A stretch of 10,425 nucleotides of DNA, taken from contig DPRZ01000190.1 of assembly GCA_003538525.1 (NCBI GenBank), forward strand, positions 1 through 10,425, read 5' to 3'. This document shows positions 7,215 to 10,425 of this stretch, piece by piece. Numbering within the stretch: position 1 is the first letter of the stretch; every line of letters begins with the position of its first letter. The stretch comes from Neisseriales bacterium. Its GTDB lineage: Bacteria > Pseudomonadota > Gammaproteobacteria > Burkholderiales > UBA11063. The notes beneath the pieces are model-generated. The model made no database searches. It was not told the origin of the DNA and was given only the letters and a program-made list of their open reading frames with translations. The position numbers and the translations under genes are program-made.

Positions 7215-7263
7215 AATGTCCCCTTAATAATAAAAAGTTAAGCTCTTCAAATGATTTAACCTG

Positions 7264-7293
7264 ATTATAATACACTCCGTGATTTTATGTAAC
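7264..7293 (-). promoter_or_regulatory. Likely promoter of the acylase gene
   Basis: On the minus strand a perfect TATAAT (7264-7269) is preceded at 18 bases by GTTACA (7288-7293), which matches four of six -35 positions. The start site would fall near 7257, about 42 bases before the ATG. The strong -10 makes this plausible although the -35 is weak. Confidence 0.55.
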
Positions 7294-7319
7294 ATTCCCT
7301 AATTGTTCAAACACAATAA

Positions 7320-8015
7320 CTAACAACTTAAAGCATAATCAACCGCCGCTTCCGCATGAATTTTGGCAGTCAGATAAAGCTTCACAGCACAATCATCAGC
7401 TTGAATTAAAAGTTCAATTTCGGTACAACCTAAGATAATTCCATCAGCACCATCCCGTTCAAGTTTGGCAATAATCTCTAAATATTTAGCCTTAGAAGAG
7501 TCCAAAATTATGCCTTGGCATAACTCGTTATAAATAACCTTATGGATAAATTCACGCTCAGACTCATCAGGGACAATAACCTCTAAACCAAATAATTCAA
7601 CTAGACGTCCTTTATAAAAATCTTGCTCCATGGTAAATTTAGTTCCCAGTAAAGCAACTTTATGAATTTTATCCTGTTGAATTTGTTTCGCCGTAGCATC
7701 AGCGATATGCAACAATGGTAAATTGGTTACTTCAGTGATAAAATTGGCTAATTTATGCATGGTATTGGTAGCAATTAAAAGCACATCTGCGCCAGCTTTT
7801 TCAAGTGAAATTGCCGCATTTGCCATAATTTTACCAGCCTCATCCCAGCGTTCTAAATGTTGTAACTCTTCAACTTCAGCAAAATCCACAGAATACAAAA
7901 TTACTTTCGCAGAATGTAACCCACCTAAGCGTTCTTTTACTCGTTGGTTAATTACTCGATAATATTCCAACGATGATTCCCAACTCATTCCACCGATTAA
8001 ACCAATTGTTTGCAT
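7320..8015 (-). CDS. Aspartate/glutamate racemase family protein, YgeA-type
   Basis: A 231-residue cytoplasmic enzyme of the Asp/Glu/hydantoin racemase family, which is cofactor-independent and uses two facing thiols for proton transfer. It follows E. coli YgeA almost block for block: IGLIGGMSWESSLEYYR at 4-20, GGLHSAKVILYSVDF at 31-45, TNTMHK at 83-88, LHIADAT, ALLGTKFTMEQDFY at 121-134, and GCTEIELL at 196-203. The second catalytic cysteine C197 is present, while the first position is Thr (T83), as in YgeA. This substitution affects specificity or direction in that subgroup. Likely substrates are acidic amino acids, but other amino acids are possible. GGAG at 8021-8024 precedes the ATG by five bases. 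It lies 140 bases downstream of the nitrilase gene on the same strand, so it may be separately transcribed. I saw no convincing promoter in that gap. Confidence 0.92.
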   Translation of the reverse strand: MQTIGLIGGMSWESSLEYYRVINQRVKERLGGLHSAKVILYSVDFAEVEELQHLERWDEAGKIMANAAISLEKAGADVLLIATNTMHKLANFITEVTNLPLLHIADATAKQIQQDKIHKVALLGTKFTMEQDFYKGRLVELFGLEVIVPDESEREFIHKVIYNELCQGIILDSSKAKYLEIIAKLERDGADGIILGCTEIELLIQADDCAVKLYLTAKIHAEAAVDYALSC

Positions 8016-8047
8016 ACTAACTCCATTAATTTAAAAACATAAGCCAT

Positions 8048-8061
8048 AATTTAGCTAAATT
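8048..8061. repeat. Palindrome upstream of the racemase gene
   Basis: AATTTAGCTAAATT is a perfect 14-base palindrome 32 bases ahead of the racemase ATG. It is within the untranslated leader or promoter of that gene and could be a regulator site, but AT-rich palindromes of this size occur by chance. The rest of the 8016-8155 gap shows nothing I can support. Confidence 0.3.
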
Positions 8062-8155
8062 TATCTAAAAGGAAACTACCTATATAAATACTCAATACTT
8101 TAAATAGTTTACGTGAAAAATAATCATAATAGATTGAATCACATCGCCTAATTTA

Positions 8156-8902
8156 TCACTTTATAGCGATAGTTTTTCCTGACCACTTTGAGTTTTTCCG
8201 ACTAGCAATAACCACAGCAAATTCTTCATGATTCGCACAAGTAATAATTTCACCCGTATTATTCCAAATAGTGCTATTTCCAGCACAGCTCCAACCGCCA
8301 GTTTCACCAGTAAAATTAGCCATCGCAACTAAAACATTATGCTTAATTGCATAGTTCTCTAGTATTTTGCAATCTTCAGATAATCCATTTTCAGAAATTA
8401 AAACCCCAGCTAAATACACCGCAATATTATCTTTCATTAGCATTTTAATGTGCTCACTATTGGCAATATCAGCACAAATCGCTAAGCCAAATTTCTGCTC
8501 ATTGAGTTCTAAGGTCTGATGTTGTGTGCCACGAGCAAAAAATAGCTCTTCACTCGCATGTAAATTAAGCTTGCTATAACAGCTAATTGCTTGATGTGGA
8601 CGAATAATAAACAAGCCAATTTCTGGTTTATGCTGAGTTTTCTTTGGTGCTCCAACCAATAAAACCATTGCATATTGATTAGCCAATTCTTGTAACGGGA
8701 ATAAATTCTCATCAGAAACCTCAATTGCAAGATTTTGGGCTAAATTTGGTTCATATCCAGTTAAAGATAGTTCGGGAAATAATAATAACTGCACACCTTC
8801 TTGGGCTGCAGCTTTAATTAATTGGCAATGCCGTGCTAAATTCTGCTGAATATTGCCTTTAACTACACTCATTTGCGCAACGCCAAAAATTAAATCACTC
8901 AT
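8156..8902 (-). CDS. Carbon-nitrogen hydrolase (nitrilase superfamily amidohydrolase)
   Basis: A 248-residue cytoplasmic hydrolase of non-peptide C-N bonds (amides, carbamoyl amines or similar). The Glu-Lys-Cys catalytic triad is intact: E44 in LLFPELSLTGYE, K111 in CYSKLNLH, and C143 in FGLAICADIA. The additional conserved Glu after the lysine is at 118-119 (ASEELFFARG). The N-terminal FGVAQMSVVKGNIQQNL is the typical first strand and loop. It is somewhat shorter than most family members (about 260-300). AAGGA at 8913-8917 lies about ten bases before the ATG, inside the 21-base gap after the Nudix gene, which indicates one transcript. The stop is TGA rather than the TAA common in this window. 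The family includes N-carbamoylputrescine amidase, beta-ureidopropionase and omega-amidase, and I cannot separate these by sequence alone. The neighbouring decarboxylase makes an amine-related substrate attractive but unproven. Confidence 0.9.
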   Translation of the reverse strand: MSDLIFGVAQMSVVKGNIQQNLARHCQLIKAAAQEGVQLLLFPELSLTGYEPNLAQNLAIEVSDENLFPLQELANQYAMVLLVGAPKKTQHKPEIGLFIIRPHQAISCYSKLNLHASEELFFARGTQHQTLELNEQKFGLAICADIANSEHIKMLMKDNIAVYLAGVLISENGLSEDCKILENYAIKHNVLVAMANFTGETGGWSCAGNSTIWNNTGEIITCANHEEFAVVIASRKNSKWSGKTIAIK

Positions 8903-8923
8903 AACAATATTATCCTTACCACG

Positions 8924-9307
8924 CTAATTTTGCGTTAAAACCGTATCGCATAATTTAAGCACGGCAGGCGCGATTAACTCCCGTTGGGTGTGCCAATTAA
9001 TAAACTTAACTTCTGAGATTTCGGCTTGCGGCTGCAGTGCACCGATTGCTTGAGCAGTAAAACAAACTAACTCAACACTATCATCCACACCATAAGCCGG
9101 TCCAATTAGCGTAGTTAAATAACTAATTTCATTCACATTCAGCACAAGTCCCAACTCTTCGCTTAATTCACGAATTAATGCCTCTGCTGGCGCTTCGTCA
9201 GCTTCTATTTTGCCACCCGGCAAATACCATTTTTGATTATCACGTACCCGAACTAATAAGATTTCAGCGGGTGAATTTTCTACAACTAGACATGCACAAC
9301 GGATCAT
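8924..9307 (-). CDS. Nudix hydrolase
   Basis: A 127-residue single-domain protein that hydrolyses nucleoside diphosphates linked to another moiety, using divalent metal. The Nudix box fits the consensus exactly from G32 to L54: G32, E38, R46-E47, E50-E51, G53. Metal ligands are therefore intact. Strands before (CACLVVENSPAEILLVRV) and after (LTTLIGPAYG, SVELVCFTAQ) match the normal fold, and WYLPGGK gives the loop leading into the box. Substrate is not predictable: MutT-like 8-oxo-dGTP cleavage, ADP-sugar or another dinucleotide are all possible. GGAG at 9316-9319, eight bases before the ATG, sits in the 16-base gap after the decarboxylase gene. The nitrilase gene follows after 21 bases, so it is the middle gene of an apparent operon. 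Confidence 0.93.
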   Translation of the reverse strand: MIRCACLVVENSPAEILLVRVRDNQKWYLPGGKIEADEAPAEALIRELSEELGLVLNVNEISYLTTLIGPAYGVDDSVELVCFTAQAIGALQPQAEISEVKFINWHTQRELIAPAVLKLCDTVLTQN

Positions 9308-9323
9308 TCTACTAACTCCATAA

Positions 9324-10425
9324 CTAGTTTAAATTTTGCACAAACCAATCAATTTTGGTAAAAAGCTCGTCTATAATCTCATCTGTAATAAATGGATTAA
9401 TAAGAACTACACGTAACCAATTTTGACCTTTAAATTTTGGCATAGAAACGAAAAAACCACATTGACGCAACAAATAAGATTGCAATTGTTCATTTAGGAG
9501 ATCACACTGATCGGCATCTGAATTCATAATCCGAAAACAAATAACATTAGTGTCTGGATTAGTTGCTAACTCTAGATATTTACGACATGCCGCCTTATCA
9601 ACAAAAACATCTCTTAGCACATAGCAATGTAAAATTAATTGCTGATATCCGCTTATACCAAGCCCAAGCAATGATAACCATAATTTCAAAACTTCAGCAT
9701 ATTTACTTCCTTGAACCGTAATTTCACCCAAGTTTATAAAGTGCTCCTGATCTTTCATATAAGGTGCAGTAATTCTGAAATTATCAACCATTCCTGAAAA
9801 ATCACGAAATAATACCATGGAACAAGTTTTGGCAACATAAAGCCATTTCTGTGGATTAAACGAAATTGAATCAGCTAACTCAATTCCATTTAGTAAGATC
9901 TTATGTTCAACAGAAAAAATTAGCGCACCACCATAAATAGCATCAACATGAAACCATAAATTAAATCTCTTGGCTATGTTCGCGATTTCATTAAGCGGAT
10001 CAATACTACCAGTGATTGTAGTACCTGCTGTTGCGACAATTGCAAAAGGTATATTACCAAGCTTAATTTGTTCATCAATTTTTAATATTAAATCATCTAC
10101 ACACATTTGCGCATTCTGATTTGATTTAACCTTAACTACATTTGACGAACCAATTCCCATTAACATACAAGATTTGACAACCGAAACGTGTGCAACATCT
10201 GAAGTAAAAACTACGGGCTGCTGTAATAAGCTATAAACGTTACCGTCTTTTATTTTAAGCTTATTATTTCTTGCTACAACCAACGCCTGTAAATTGGCTA
10301 ATGTACCACCACTTAACATTACACCACCAGAACCACTTGGTAATCCAAATAAATTGGCAAACTGACTCATTAAGTTGTTTTCTAGTTGTGTTAATAATGG
10401 TGACATTTCTAAACTCAACATATTA
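9324..10425 (-). CDS. PLP-dependent group II decarboxylase, N-terminus outside the window
   Basis: 366 codons are visible, and the frame stays open to the right edge. The ATG at 10419-10421 is probably internal, because family members have about 100 more residues before this point. Numbered from that Met: SPLLTQLENNL starts the core, SGGTLANLQALVVARN at 37-52 is the cofactor phosphate region, DVAHVSVVKS carries H78 that stacks on the PLP ring, ATAGTTITGSIDPL at 130-142 and HVDAIYGG with D160 bind the ring nitrogen, and NPQKW at 189-193 contains the Schiff-base lysine K192. WLRVVLINPFITDEIIDELF near the end is the usual C-terminal domain. The family decarboxylates amino acids such as aspartate, glutamate, diaminobutyrate, tyrosine or histidine; the substrate is undetermined. 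The gene is followed by Nudix and nitrilase genes at 16 and 21 bases, so it heads or lies within their operon. Confidence 0.9.
   Translation of the reverse strand, partial: NMLSLEMSPLLTQLENNLMSQFANLFGLPSGSGGVMLSGGTLANLQALVVARNNKLKIKDGNVYSLLQQPVVFTSDVAHVSVVKSCMLMGIGSSNVVKVKSNQNAQMCVDDLILKIDEQIKLGNIPFAIVATAGTTITGSIDPLNEIANIAKRFNLWFHVDAIYGGALIFSVEHKILLNGIELADSISFNPQKWLYVAKTCSMVLFRDFSGMVDNFRITAPYMKDQEHFINLGEITVQGSKYAEVLKLWLSLLGLGISGYQQLILHCYVLRDVFVDKAACRKYLELATNPDTNVICFRIMNSDADQCDLLNEQLQSYLLRQCGFFVSMPKFKGQNWLRVVLINPFITDEIIDELFTKIDWFVQNLN

Noticed and set aside
8015..9321. Shared 12-mer TACTAACTCCAT before both the racemase and Nudix genes (8015-8026 and 9310-9321)
   Set aside because: It is mainly the ribosome binding site GGAG plus AT-rich sequence. 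A few 12-base matches are expected by chance in a window of this size.

Overview
The window is AT-rich and gene-dense, with short intergenic gaps, Shine-Dalgarno sites such as GGAG and AAGGA, and mostly TAA stops. The malate dehydrogenase is the roughly 328-residue type with a GAAGQI-Y-SLL start, seen in beta-proteobacteria and Moraxellaceae-like gamma-proteobacteria. An oligopeptidase A tail, a YgeA-like racemase and a periplasmic-type acylase also fit a Gram-negative proteobacterium with low GC. I cannot name the genus. No tRNA, rRNA, CRISPR array, insertion sequence or origin was seen, and no gene-free stretch exceeds about 175 bases.

Layout. (1) 1-420: the 3' end of prlC (oligopeptidase A), facing mdh across a strong bidirectional hairpin. 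(2) 524-2438, minus strand: mdh and, upstream of it, an EamA/DMT-family permease. (3) 2533-6118, plus strand: a compact transcription unit with a near-consensus sigma-70 promoter, a candidate operator at the start site, an ABC ATPase, an overlapping six-helix permease, an abutting YtrA-type GntR repressor, a GIN-domain (DUF2807-like) envelope protein gene broken by two in-frame TAA codons, and an unrecognised exported Asn/Gln/Ser-rich protein. A palindrome closes the unit. (4) 6129-7214, minus strand: an exported choloylglycine-hydrolase/penicillin-acylase family protein with its own likely promoter. (5) 7320-10425, minus strand: a PLP decarboxylase (cut by the window edge), a Nudix hydrolase and a nitrilase-family amidohydrolase in tight order, then a YgeA-type Asp/Glu racemase after a 140-base gap.

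How they work together. Region 3 reads as a self-regulated ABC system. The GntR protein probably represses its own promoter until an envelope or antibiotic-like signal is sensed, then the transporter and the secreted proteins are made. The GIN gene looks recently inactivated while its neighbours are intact. Region 5 looks like small-molecule amino acid/amine metabolism, but the sequence does not fix a substrate. The rest is ordinary housekeeping (TCA cycle, peptide turnover). The most unusual items are the doubly interrupted GIN gene, the unknown secreted protein after it, and the candidate operator.
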